A model generated the notes under the pieces. It saw nothing but the letters and a program-made list of their open reading frames with translations, made no database searches and was not told the DNA's origin. From positions 31,823 to 42,655 of the forward strand of contig DAHH01000010.1 of assembly GCA_002498385.1 (NCBI GenBank): a stretch of DNA of 10,833 bases, given 5' to 3'. Made by a program: the position numbers and the translations under genes. The stretch comes from Methanobacterium sp. UBA410. GTDB lineage: Archaea; Methanobacteriota; Methanobacteria; Methanobacteriales; Methanobacteriaceae. Shown in pieces: positions 1 to 6,294 of this stretch. The first letter of the stretch is position 1, and the number at the start of each line of letters is the position of its first letter.

Positions 1-140
1 AGCTTAAAAAAAGTTACTTAAAAGCTAATTAAAAAAGTTACTTAAAAGCTAATTAAAAAAAGTAACTTAAAAGCTAATTAAAAAAAGTAACTTAAAAAGC
101 TTAAAAAAAAGTACTTAAAGGCTATTAAAAGTTATTTAAA
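1..140. repeat. AT-rich tandem repeat array upstream of nadM
   Basis: About six degenerate units of 21-26 bp begin at 1, 23, 47, 72, 98 and 120. Most start with AGCT or AGCTAATT, continue with an A-run and end in TTAAA. Each unit carries a near-palindrome AAGT(N)ACTT: AAGTTACTT at 11-19 and 35-43, AAGTAACTT at 60-68 and 85-93, the perfect AAGTACTT at 109-116, and a decayed AAGTTATTT at 129-137. Centres are about 24, 25, 25, 24 and 20 bp apart. The array touches the window edge, so it may be longer. It ends about 40 bp before nadM, where promoter elements are expected. A regulatory role is inference; plain slippage-generated DNA is the alternative. Confidence 0.8.
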
Positions 141-178
141 ATTAATAAAAAAATTTAAGATCATATTCAGGTGATTTA

Positions 179-712
179 ATGAGGGGTTTACTTGTTGGAA
201 GGATGCAGCCAGTTCACAAAGGCCATATTGAAGTTATAAAAAGAATTTTACACGAAGTTGATGAGGTTGTAATAGGTGTAGGCAGTGCTCAGACGAGCCA
301 CACACTTAGGGATCCCTTCACAGCAGGTGAAAGGGTTATGATGCTTACAAAGGCCCTCAGTGAAAATGGAATTTCCCCATCAAGCTACTACATCATCCCA
401 ATACAGGATGTTGAATGCAACTCCGTGTGGATTGCCCACGTTAAAATGTTAACACCCCCATTCACACATGTTTATTCTGGAAACCCATTGGTTCAGAGGC
501 TGTTCCTTGAAGGCGGGTATGAGGTTACAGTACCGCCACTGTTTAACCGCGAATTTTTCTCTGGAACAGAAGTGAGAAGAAGAATGCTCACTGGGGAAGA
601 CTGGAGATCTCTGGTTCCAGAGTCAGTTGTTGAAGTTGTGAAGGAAATAGATGGAGTTAACAGGCTTAAACATCTGTCTCAAAAAGAGATTGTGAAAAAA
701 GATTGTGAATAA
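179..712 (+). CDS. nadM: Nicotinamide-nucleotide adenylyltransferase (archaeal NadM type)
   Basis: This enzyme joins nicotinamide mononucleotide and ATP to give NAD+ and pyrophosphate in the cytoplasm, the last condensation step of NAD synthesis and salvage. The 177-residue protein has the nucleotidyltransferase signature near the N terminus (GRMQPVHKGH, residues 7-16, with the HxGH motif at 13-16). It also has the archaeal NMNAT blocks GSAQTSHTLRDPFTAGER (35-52) and YSGNPLVQRLF (99-109), and the C-terminal ATP-binding SGTEVRRRM (128-136). Length matches archaeal NadM. The ATG is supported by AGGTGAT at 169-175. As I recall the M. thermautotrophicus enzyme (MTH150), the start and most motifs align, except that Val12 stands where Phe is usual. 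A repeat array lies upstream; moaE follows after 133 nt with its own promoter-like element. Confidence 0.96.
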   Translation: MRGLLVGRMQPVHKGHIEVIKRILHEVDEVVIGVGSAQTSHTLRDPFTAGERVMMLTKALSENGISPSSYYIIPIQDVECNSVWIAHVKMLTPPFTHVYSGNPLVQRLFLEGGYEVTVPPLFNREFFSGTEVRRRMLTGEDWRSLVPESVVEVVKEIDGVNRLKHLSQKEIVKKDCE

Positions 713-764
713 AAGGATAACCTGAAAAGATAACCTGTGGGTAGCAATGAAGTTTAATTCATTT

Positions 765-805
765 AATTCATCATGGAATATTAAATTCATCACGGAATAT
801 AAAAA
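765..805 (+). promoter_or_regulatory. moaE promoter: tandem 17-mer doublet abutting a TATA box
   Basis: Two 17-bp copies, AATTCATCATGGAATAT (765-781) and AATTCATCACGGAATAT (784-800), differ at one base and are 19 bp apart. The end of the second copy merges with TATAAAAA (798-805), placed as expected for an archaeal TATA box with a short leader before the moaE SD (AGGTGA, 834-839) and ATG at 846. The repeats are seen directly; an operator role is inference. Confidence 0.55.
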
Positions 806-845
806 TTTAATTTGCACGAAAATACAATGGTTTAGGTGAAGAAAT

Positions 846-1283
846 ATGATTGCCAGGATTTTAAAGAAGGGAGAAGAAAGCATAACCATAAACCAGCTTA
901 TGGATGAGGTTAAAAAGAGTCCAAGGATTGCAGAGTGCGGTGCATTATTCTCGTTTGAGGGCATTGTCAGGGAAAAAGAACCTGGTAAAAATACTGAAAA
1001 AATGGATCTCACAACCCCAGATATTAAAGAAACTGAATCAGAACTGGAAAAAATTATAAGGAATGTAAAGAACAAATATGGTGTAATTGAAGTGGCTGTA
1101 GTCCATTATGTAGGAAAATTTCAGCCTTCTGATCCCCTGTTCCTTGTGGTGGTTGCAGGATCCCACAGGCAGGAGACAAGAAGCGCACTGAATGAGGTTG
1201 TGGAAAAAGTAAAATATGAACTTGATTTCAAAAAAGAGGAACATACTGCTGACGGTACCAATATAATAATGTCCGGAGGGTAA
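846..1283 (+). CDS. moaE: Molybdopterin synthase catalytic subunit MoaE
   Basis: MoaE is the large subunit of molybdopterin synthase. It uses thiocarboxylated MoaD to put the dithiolene sulfurs on cyclic pyranopterin monophosphate. The 145-residue protein shows the family order: CGALFSFEGIVRE (31-43) near the N terminus, a substrate-binding GSHRQETRSALNEVV block (105-119, with His107-Arg108), and Lys123 and Lys130. The 7-residue spacing of those lysines matches the catalytic Lys119/Lys126 pair of the E. coli enzyme. The usual PIWKKE end is changed to LDFKKEE. In this organism the product should feed tungsten or molybdenum formylmethanofuran dehydrogenase and formate dehydrogenase. No MoaD gene is in the window. 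The HD gene starts 2 nt downstream, so the two are probably one transcript. Confidence 0.92.
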   Translation: MIARILKKGEESITINQLMDEVKKSPRIAECGALFSFEGIVREKEPGKNTEKMDLTTPDIKETESELEKIIRNVKNKYGVIEVAVVHYVGKFQPSDPLFLVVVAGSHRQETRSALNEVVEKVKYELDFKKEEHTADGTNIIMSGG

Positions 1284-1285
1284 AT

Positions 1286-2440
1286 TTGAAGTTTATAAGG
1301 GACAGTCTTCATGGAAATCTCCAATTAGATGATTTTGAGGTTAGAATAGTTGACACGCCGCAGATACAAAGGTTGAGGCGTATAAAACAGTTGGGTTTCA
1401 CTTACCTCGTGTACCCTGGTGCCAACCATACCAGATTTGAACATTCAATTGGAACAATGTCCCTTGCATCCAGACTTGCAGACAACCTCAACTTGGACGA
1501 GGAAAATAAAGAGATGCTGCGAATTTGTGGAGTACTCCACGATGCAGGTCACGGCCCATTCTCCCATGTGTCTGAAGGGGTTCTTGACACGTCACATGAG
1601 AAACTCACCTCAAAGTTGATAAAAGAATCTCAACTATCGGACATATTATCTGAAAGATTCAACATCCACAGAATAACAGAAACAATTGCAGGTAATGGTC
1701 CCCTGGGGTCTGCAATATCTGGTGAGCTTGATGTTGACAGAATGGACTATCTGTTAAGGGATTCATATTACACTGGAGTTGCATACGGAGTTATAGATGT
1801 TGAAAGACTCATTTACAACATGGAACTTCACGAAAACATAGTTTTAAGGCAGAAAGGTGTTCAGGCTGCAGAATCAATGCTCCTTGCAAGGTATTTCATG
1901 TACCCAAGCGTTTACCAGCATCATACCACAAGGATCATCAATTCCATGTTCAGGAAATGTCTTAAAAATCTGTTTGAAACAGGAAAAATAGATGCCAGAA
2001 ACATTTACCAGTACGATGATTTAGATATCATAACAACTGCAAGGGCCCAAACAGGTTACATAAAAGACATGATCAATAAATTGGACAACAGGGAACTTTT
2101 TAAAACTGTTTTTTCACTGAAACTCACTGAACTTGAAGATCCAGATGCAGTGTTCAGGTTGGGGAACCAGAAAATAAAGAAGATTGAAAAGGAATTATCT
2201 GAGGATATGGATATCCCCGAAGGCTACGTTCTTGTTGATGTTCCTGAATATCCCTCATTTGATGAGATGAAAACACAGGTAGATGTAAATGGCAGTTTTA
2301 TCAATTTGAGCGATTTATCCACAATAGTCCATGCCCTGAAGGACGCCAGGTTCAACTACGCTGATCTATGTATATACACTTCAGGGAAATATGTTAAAAA
2401 ACTTTCAGGAGCCCCTTTCAGGGATTACATTGAACTGTAA
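1286..2440 (+). CDS. HD-domain (d)NTP triphosphohydrolase-like protein (COG1078 type)
   Basis: This is a 384-residue cytoplasmic metal-dependent phosphohydrolase related to dGTPase and SAMHD1. The metal ligands are readable: His53 in RFEHSIGT (50-57), His85-Asp86 with His89 in VLHDAGHGPFSH (83-94), and Asp151 in ELDVDRMDYLLRDS (147-160). The last matches the IDVDKWDY block of SAMHD1. The YYTGVAYGV stretch after it is typical of the COG1078 branch. Substrate is not shown by the sequence; dNTP or NTP hydrolysis is family inference. The start is TTG, chosen because GGAGG at 1275-1279 sits 6 nt upstream and no ATG lies near. It starts 2 nt after the moaE stop, so translation is probably coupled. 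The C-terminal third (about 290-384) is less conserved, without a motif I recognise. Confidence 0.9.
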   Translation: MKFIRDSLHGNLQLDDFEVRIVDTPQIQRLRRIKQLGFTYLVYPGANHTRFEHSIGTMSLASRLADNLNLDEENKEMLRICGVLHDAGHGPFSHVSEGVLDTSHEKLTSKLIKESQLSDILSERFNIHRITETIAGNGPLGSAISGELDVDRMDYLLRDSYYTGVAYGVIDVERLIYNMELHENIVLRQKGVQAAESMLLARYFMYPSVYQHHTTRIINSMFRKCLKNLFETGKIDARNIYQYDDLDIITTARAQTGYIKDMINKLDNRELFKTVFSLKLTELEDPDAVFRLGNQKIKKIEKELSEDMDIPEGYVLVDVPEYPSFDEMKTQVDVNGSFINLSDLSTIVHALKDARFNYADLCIYTSGKYVKKLSGAPFRDYIEL

Positions 2441-2492
2441 CATGGAATATTCCATCTAACAGGACCTTCTAAAAGATATGGAAGTAAAAATG

Positions 2493-2535
2493 AAAGAGTG
2501 TTTAAATTAAAAAAGAGTGTTTAAATAATTTATAG
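2493..2535 (+). promoter_or_regulatory. ubiX promoter with a direct-repeat doublet
   Basis: AAAGAGTGTTTAAAT occurs twice without mismatch, at 2493-2507 and 2512-2526, 19 bp apart. The TTTAAATA of the second copy (about 2520-2527) is a plausible TATA box about 40 bp before the ubiX ATG, with another candidate, TTTATAG, just after it. The SD is GGATG shortly before the ATG at 2563. Only the repeat is certain; TATA assignment is by position. Confidence 0.5.
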
Positions 2536-2562
2536 CTCATTAATATCAAACAGGATGGTACA

Positions 2563-3123
2563 ATGATAGTTGTTGCAATTACCGGTGCAAGTGGTGTTAT
2601 ATATGGAGTAAAACTTCTTGAAGCTTTATCTGAAGCTGGAGAGGACACAGCCCTTGTTGTAACAGACCCTGCAAAGATAATCCTGAAATATGAACTTGGA
2701 ATGGAAGAAAGTCAACTTAAAGGACTCGCAACCCAATATTATGATTCTAAGGATCTTACAGCATCAATAAACAGTGGATCATTCAGGTTCAACTCCATGG
2801 TAATTGTTCCATCCACCATGAAAACAGTAGCAGCAATAGCAAACGGCTATGCAAACAATGCAGTAACAAGGGCTGCTGACGTTACACTTAAAGAACGCAG
2901 AAAACTTGTGATCGTACCCAGGGAAACTCCCTTCAGATCTGTTCACCTTGAGAACATGCTTAAAATATCCAGGGAGGGAGGCATAATTCTCCCTGCAATG
3001 CCCGCATTTTACCACAGGCCCCAGAGCATTGATGAAATGGTAAACTTTATAACTGGAAAGATCCTTGATGTATTAGGAATAGACAACCATCTTTTCAGTC
3101 GATGGCACGGAGAAAAACCATGA
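2563..3123 (+). CDS. ubiX: Flavin prenyltransferase UbiX
   Basis: UbiX attaches a dimethylallyl group to reduced FMN, giving prenylated FMN, the cofactor of UbiD-type (de)carboxylases. The 186-residue protein opens with the FMN-binding strand-loop AITGASGVIYG (5-15). It has PSTMKTVAAIANG (83-95), equivalent to the CSMNTLAAIAHG block of bacterial UbiX, then VPRETPFRSVHLENM (118-132), and the FYHRP segment (149-153) that holds active-site Tyr and Arg in the family. Length is normal. Methanogens make no ubiquinone, so the product should serve UbiD-like enzymes encoded elsewhere; none is in this window. Its stop overlaps the start of cbiT (ATGA, 3120-3123), which implies one transcript and coupled translation. 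An older family name is aromatic acid decarboxylase (Pad1-like). Confidence 0.95.
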   Translation: MIVVAITGASGVIYGVKLLEALSEAGEDTALVVTDPAKIILKYELGMEESQLKGLATQYYDSKDLTASINSGSFRFNSMVIVPSTMKTVAAIANGYANNAVTRAADVTLKERRKLVIVPRETPFRSVHLENMLKISREGGIILPAMPAFYHRPQSIDEMVNFITGKILDVLGIDNHLFSRWHGEKP

Positions 3124-3692
3124 TATCCGATGATGAATTTATAAAAGATCCAGAAGTACCGGGCCCAACCAAGGAAGAAATTAGATGCATTGTAATGTGC
3201 AAGTCAAATGTGCTGAAAGGGGACGTGGTCGTGGATATAGGCTGCGGAACTGGTGGGCTGACGGTTGAATTTGCAAGAAGAGCTAAAGAAGTTTATTCTG
3301 TGGACAAAAATCCAGATGCACTGGAAGTCACACAAAAAAATCTTAAAAAACAGGGGCTTTTGATTAAAACCAACCTTGTGGAGGGGGACGCCCTAGAAGC
3401 TCTGGATGAAATTCCAGATTTCAACGTTCTCATGGTTGGAGGAAGCAGTGGAGAACTATCCTCCATACTTAAAAAGGGTTACAAAAAGCTCAAAAGTGGC
3501 GGAAGAATTGTGGTAACATCAATACTCCTTGAAACTCGTGTTGAAGCTGTTAAAGCCCTGCAGGAACTTGGCCTGACCCCTGAAGTTGTTGAGGTGTCCA
3601 TTTCAAGGGGCAGGGTGATGAAAAGGGGCACAATGATGATTGCAAAGAATCCCGTTACAATCATATCTGCTACAAAGCCCTCCAAAGATTAA
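3120..3692 (+). CDS. cbiT: Cobalt-precorrin-6B C15-methyltransferase (decarboxylating) CbiT
   Basis: CbiT transfers a methyl group from S-adenosylmethionine to C15 of cobalt-precorrin-6B and removes the C12 acetate carboxyl in the anaerobic cobalamin pathway. The 190-residue protein is a Rossmann-type methyltransferase: PGPTKEEIRC (14-23) leads to the SAM loop VVVDIGCGTGGLT (36-48), then the acidic ribose-binding strand VYSVDKNP (58-65), and the RGTMMIAKNPV ending (169-179). I start it at ATG 3120, not at the upstream in-frame ATG 3102. GGAG at 3109-3112 sits 7 nt before 3120, the ATGA overlap with ubiX is classic coupling, and the M. thermautotrophicus protein (MT0146), as I recall it, begins with an equivalent MIPDDEFIK. 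The product goes to corrinoids such as that of the methanogen Mtr methyltransferase. Confidence 0.94.
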   Translation: MISDDEFIKDPEVPGPTKEEIRCIVMCKSNVLKGDVVVDIGCGTGGLTVEFARRAKEVYSVDKNPDALEVTQKNLKKQGLLIKTNLVEGDALEALDEIPDFNVLMVGGSSGELSSILKKGYKKLKSGGRIVVTSILLETRVEAVKALQELGLTPEVVEVSISRGRVMKRGTMMIAKNPVTIISATKPSKD

Positions 3693-3693
3693 C

Positions 3694-4110
3694 ACATGGA
3701 TCATAGACTGTATCGTCAACTTACCTTATTTTAGATTGTTGTTTATTTTTAATTTTTACCTCAGCATTGACACTGCATTTGTGCCTATTGAGGTTCTCCT
3801 CGTTGTGCTGGTTATAGAAACGACAATAAATGAAAAAAAATATAATGCTTGAAAAGTTTAACATAGTCATAGGAACCTTTTTTAGTGAAGTTGGAACAAG
3901 CTTTTAAAAGATATTTATTTCAGAGTTCGACTCAAAATCTGAAAAATTAACAGGACCCTTATTGTAAAGGATGATTGGTCTGAAGAAGATTTTATTGAAG
4001 CTAAAAACTGCATTAAAAATCAGACCAGGAAAAACTTTCCCCACCTATTCTCCCTCGCACTCAGAACCAACCCCTTCGATCCTGATGCGAGCGTTGAGAT
4101 CTCAAATTAA
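3694..4110 (+). pseudogene. Decayed gene for a short membrane-anchored protein, three lesions
   Basis: Three protein-like stretches follow each other in alternating frames. The first is a hydrophobic segment ending in FVPIEVLLVVLVIETTINEK (to about 3837). The second is MLEKFNIVIGTFFSEVGTSF (3845-3904), ending at TAA 3905, and the same frame continues with KIFISEFDSKSEK. The third begins KINRTLIVKDDWSEEDFIEA in another frame (from 3943) and runs to TAA 4108. Three small changes restore one reading frame: one A fewer in the A8 run 3833-3840, TTA for TAA at 3905, and one A more in the run 3942-3946. From memory, intact relatives are uncharacterised membrane-anchored proteins with a similar FFSEVGT...W(S/T)EE.F pattern; I cannot confirm that here. 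Beyond about 4110 any remnant is unclear. No function is known to me. Confidence 0.72.
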
Positions 4111-4264
4111 ACTACTTTTTTGGCTTGAACTATTTTTTAAAGAGAACTGTTTTTTAAAGAATTTAATTGCGATTATCAGGATAATTTAAAATTAAACTGG
4201 GATTTTAGGAGATTTAAGGAGAGTATGAAAGAATATCTAAAATTAGAAAAACAAAATACGCAAT

Positions 4265-4301
4265 CTATTTAAGTGGGCGTTTTCATAGTCTAAAAACGGA
4301 G
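4265..4301 (+). promoter_or_regulatory. Candidate promoter and SD of the repeat-protein gene
   Basis: CTATTTAAG at 4265-4273 is a fair TATA box about 40 bp before the ATG at 4310. GGAG at 4298-4301 is the SD. Its 8-nt spacing favours ATG 4310 over the in-frame GTG at 4304, which would be only 2 nt away. I saw nothing convincing in 4111-4264, which is AT-rich and may hold the last remains of the decayed gene. Confidence 0.5.
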
Positions 4302-4309
4302 CTGTGGTT

Positions 4310-4540
4310 ATGGAGAGATTAACTCTCAAGCAATACAGAACAATGGTTGAAAAGGTAATTGAGTTTGAAAAGTTAAATGGAGAAATGCCGAAATATACAG
4401 TTGTGGATGGCTGTAGAATAAGCAAAAGAAACTACATTGCAATGATAGAAGTGGTAAACAAGTTCCTCCTTGAAATGGGTCGAAATCCAGAGATCGTTGA
4501 AATTGAACCATTAAAGGGAACAGAACTCAAAGTGCAGTGA
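4310..4540 (+). CDS. Small protein of two pseudomurein-binding-type repeats
   Basis: The 76-residue protein is almost entirely two 33-residue repeats, residues 9-41 and 42-74. Aligned positions include Tyr9/Tyr42, Met12/Met45, Phe19/Phe52, Gly24/Gly57 and Pro27/Pro60. The first repeat, with EKLNGEMPKYTVVDGCRISK, fits the pseudomurein-binding repeat pattern (PF09373). That family usually decorates secreted wall proteins and pseudomurein endoisopeptidases of Methanobacteriales and their viruses. The second repeat is more diverged. No signal peptide, transmembrane segment or catalytic domain is visible, so the protein should stay in the cytoplasm as read. It may be a relic of a larger wall protein or an adapted regulator. 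It has its own SD and TATA box and a T-rich terminator region downstream, so it looks like a single-gene unit. The family call is from memory of the consensus. Confidence 0.75.
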   Translation: MERLTLKQYRTMVEKVIEFEKLNGEMPKYTVVDGCRISKRNYIAMIEVVNKFLLEMGRNPEIVEIEPLKGTELKVQ

Positions 4541-4635
4541 AATTTCGATCCATTAAAACCCTAAAACTTGAAAAACAAGGTATTTGGGTCTTATCTTTCA
4601 TAGATTGGATAATCTCTCTTAATTAAAAATAACTG

Positions 4636-4675
4636 CTTTTAAATTGAGAACTTAACTTTTAAATTGAGAACTTAA
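4636..4675. repeat. Perfect 20-bp tandem duplication
   Basis: CTTTTAAATTGAGAACTTAA is present twice, back to back and without mismatch, at 4636-4655 and 4656-4675. It lies in the gap between the repeat-protein gene (+) and thyA (-), 3' to both. It is probably a recent slippage duplication; no function is evident. Confidence 0.85.
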
Positions 4676-4724
4676 TTATTGTAGATTTATAACAGGTTGT
4701 AAATTATATAACAAGTTAAAGCTG

Positions 4725-4775
4725 TTTTTTGGTTTTTTTAAGTCCTTTTAGGTTTTTTTTAAGTCCTTTTATATT
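4725..4775 (+). terminator. Oligo-T terminator region with a duplicated T-rich unit
   Basis: GGTTTTTTTAAGTCCTTTTA (4731-4750) is followed directly by a copy with one extra T (4751-4771), after a T6 run at 4725-4730. Serial T-tracts like this end transcription in archaea. The + strand gene that would use it ends at 4540, so a long 3' UTR is implied unless an earlier stop exists. No GC-rich hairpin is present. The duplication itself is certain; the terminator role is inferred. Confidence 0.55.
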
Positions 4776-4836
4776 TGATCTTCTGCACTCTTTTAAAGTC
4801 CTTCCATACCTCAAGTCGTACATATTGGCTTTTTAT

Positions 4837-5481
4837 TTAAACCTTAAAAGCCTCTTCAAAGTTGTTTTTATATATGTGGGCGCTTATGGAGTGTATTGTG
4901 ATAGGCCCCATGATCACGTTAATTCTCTCTGCTACATGACCTGCAAGCCCTCTAAGTCCAAAGAAATTTGGTATCCATGCTCCATAAATATCATGGCTTC
5001 TCCATACTGCTGTTGTGTAAAGCCTGTTTTTCCTGATCTTGAAATCAACAAGGATCATGCAGGGTATTTCATCCTGATAATGGTCAATAGACGGGTCAAA
5101 AGCTGTCATTGTAGCTCTTCTTGTTGTTTTATTTTCTCTTAACCGTTTTATGACGGATTCAACCTGGTCTGTTTTAATGCGGTAAATATCTCTACCAACC
5201 TTGAATCCGAAGTGTTCCCTGAGTCTGTTGCCATAGGTGTATGCAAATCCCTGACTATCCGGGTCTAAAAACTGTTTTTGATATCTTTTAAGTTTTGCAG
5301 CAGTCCAGAAATACTTTTCAGGCGGTTTGGAGATTGCAGGTTCTCCAACAGTTACCATCAAATTTAAAAGCTCCTTTGTAACTGAACCACGCTCATCAGT
5401 TACCTGTGCTCCTTCTTTCATGATCTGCCTTACAATTATCTTCCAAGCATCCTCAACTTTGGCAGTTTTAACTGTAATCAC
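4837..5481 (-). CDS. thyA: Thymidylate synthase, short archaeal ThyA type
   Basis: The enzyme methylates dUMP to dTMP with a methylene-tetrahydropterin; in a methanogen the donor is probably methylene-tetrahydromethanopterin (inference). The 214-residue protein is shorter than the roughly 264 residues of E. coli ThyA, as usual for methanogen versions. Readable active-site elements are Arg121-Arg122 (TTRRAT, phosphate binding), Cys141 in DEIPCM (the nucleophile), WRSHDIYGAWIPN (160-172, with the Arg-Ser-x-Asp and Asn that contact dUMP) and AHIY (201-204). The start codon is GTG; an ATG just upstream reaches a stop at once. A weak SD-like GGATGAT is upstream. It converges on the + strand repeat-protein gene. 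mobA, the next gene upstream on the same strand, ends in its own terminator, so thyA is probably transcribed alone. Confidence 0.93.
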   Translation of the reverse strand: MITVKTAKVEDAWKIIVRQIMKEGAQVTDERGSVTKELLNLMVTVGEPAISKPPEKYFWTAAKLKRYQKQFLDPDSQGFAYTYGNRLREHFGFKVGRDIYRIKTDQVESVIKRLRENKTTRRATMTAFDPSIDHYQDEIPCMILVDFKIRKNRLYTTAVWRSHDIYGAWIPNFFGLRGLAGHVAERINVIMGPITIHSISAHIYKNNFEEAFKV

Positions 5482-5512
5482 TATTTTATCATCCCTTAAA
5501 GTTTAATTCAAC

Positions 5513-5521
5513 TGTATAATG
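5513..5521 (-). promoter_or_regulatory. Candidate thyA TATA box
   Basis: On the minus strand ATTATACA is centred about 35 nt before the GTG start of thyA. That would give a leader of roughly 10 nt, beginning close to the SD-like sequence. Chosen by position and composition only. Confidence 0.35.
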
Positions 5522-5625
5522 GTTTATTTCATCAACATTTTTATTGTTTACTATTAAAAGAAATTGAAAAGACTTATCTACTAAAACAGGAATTGGGCTG
5601 AAAACTGGGGCATCCCTGTAAATAA

Positions 5626-5640
5626 GGAATAAAAAAAAGG
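5626..5640 (-). terminator. Oligo-T terminator after mobA
   Basis: The A8 run at 5631-5638 reads as T8 on the minus strand, starting about 8 nt past the mobA stop and followed by ATTCC. This is the U-tract form of archaeal terminator. The rest of the 5482-5630 gap shows no gene. Confidence 0.6.
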
Positions 5641-5646
5641 GATCTT

Positions 5647-6249
5647 TCACTTTTTGATGTCTTTTACTCTGTTTATATTTTGAAAACTTTTTCCATTTTC
5701 ATCAAGAAGCTCAACATCAACAAATTTGACCTTAGATCTTTCAATTAAAGCTTTAACATTTCTTATATTATTTTTAAGAAGTTCTTTAATCTTTCCTGTG
5801 CTGTTCTTTTTGTAGATGGCGTGCAGTGGCTCCAGATCACCTGTGGGCCACTTTGGAACAACAGCATCAAGGTCACGCTCATAGAAACTGAATATCCTTA
5901 AGACAAAAGATTCCTTTATGAAAGGTGAATCACAAGGCAATATTAATGATTTATTCGATTTGGTATGGGTTAAACCCGTTAATATGCCTCCAAGCGGGCC
6001 CCGATCCTTCAGGATGTCTGTGCAGATCTCCAGATTCAGGTCTTTGCGGTCCCATCCCGCAGATTTTAAGAGCTTTCTGTAAATTTCGGCCTGTTTTTCA
6101 TCCCTTAAAACAATTATGACCTCGTCTGCAATGTTTTCAATGGCTTCAAGAACATGGAGGATCATTGGTTTTCCATCAAGGAACATGGATCCCTTGTCCC
6201 TTCCCATTCGTCGGCTCATACCACCGCAGAGGATTATACATGACTTCAT
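5647..6249 (-). CDS. mobA: Molybdenum cofactor guanylyltransferase MobA
   Basis: MobA transfers GMP from GTP to metal-bound molybdopterin, forming the guanine dinucleotide cofactor found in formylmethanofuran dehydrogenase and formate dehydrogenase. The 200-residue protein has the nucleotidyltransferase P-loop-like signature LCGGMSRRMGRDKG (7-20, with Lys19), DRGPLGGILTGL (82-93), and LPCDSPF (104-110), whose Asp107 corresponds to the metal-binding Asp101 of E. coli MobA. The acceptor block LEPLHAIYKK lies near 143-152. Length matches the family. The ATG is preceded by GAGATGA, a reasonable SD. It lies 68 nt downstream of guaB, but a T8 tract between them suggests mostly separate transcripts. 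Related enzymes such as CofC or MobB-type proteins are less likely, given the full MobA signature. Confidence 0.92.
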   Translation of the reverse strand: MKSCIILCGGMSRRMGRDKGSMFLDGKPMILHVLEAIENIADEVIIVLRDEKQAEIYRKLLKSAGWDRKDLNLEICTDILKDRGPLGGILTGLTHTKSNKSLILPCDSPFIKESFVLRIFSFYERDLDAVVPKWPTGDLEPLHAIYKKNSTGKIKELLKNNIRNVKALIERSKVKFVDVELLDENGKSFQNINRVKDIKK

Positions 6250-6294
6250 AGAAGTTCATCTCAAGTATTAAAAAAGAAAGAACTGAAGATGTAA

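Noticed and set aside
1..140. CRISPR array
   Set aside because: Units are only 21-26 bp, with no unique spacers between constant repeats, and no cas gene is present.
623..1075. 150-codon - frame across the nadM-moaE gap
   Set aside because: It overlaps both real genes on the opposite strand and has no homology-like motif or SD.
3102..3119. Six-residue N-terminal extension of cbiT from ATG 3102
   Set aside because: It has no SD at a suitable distance, while ATG 3120 has GGAG 7 nt upstream and gives the N terminus I recall for the family.
3640..3852. 70-codon + frame starting inside cbiT
   Set aside because: Its start lies in cbiT with no SD; its second half is the first piece of the decayed gene and not a gene of its own.
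3971..4189. 72-codon + frame
   Set aside because: It is out of frame with the better peptide LIVKDDWSEEDF over the same bases, has no SD, and has odd composition; it is a shadow of the decayed gene.
4729..5142. 137-codon + frame antisense to thyA
   Set aside because: It overlaps the C-terminal half of a clear thymidylate synthase, is Cys/Phe-rich, and starts in a T-rich terminator region.
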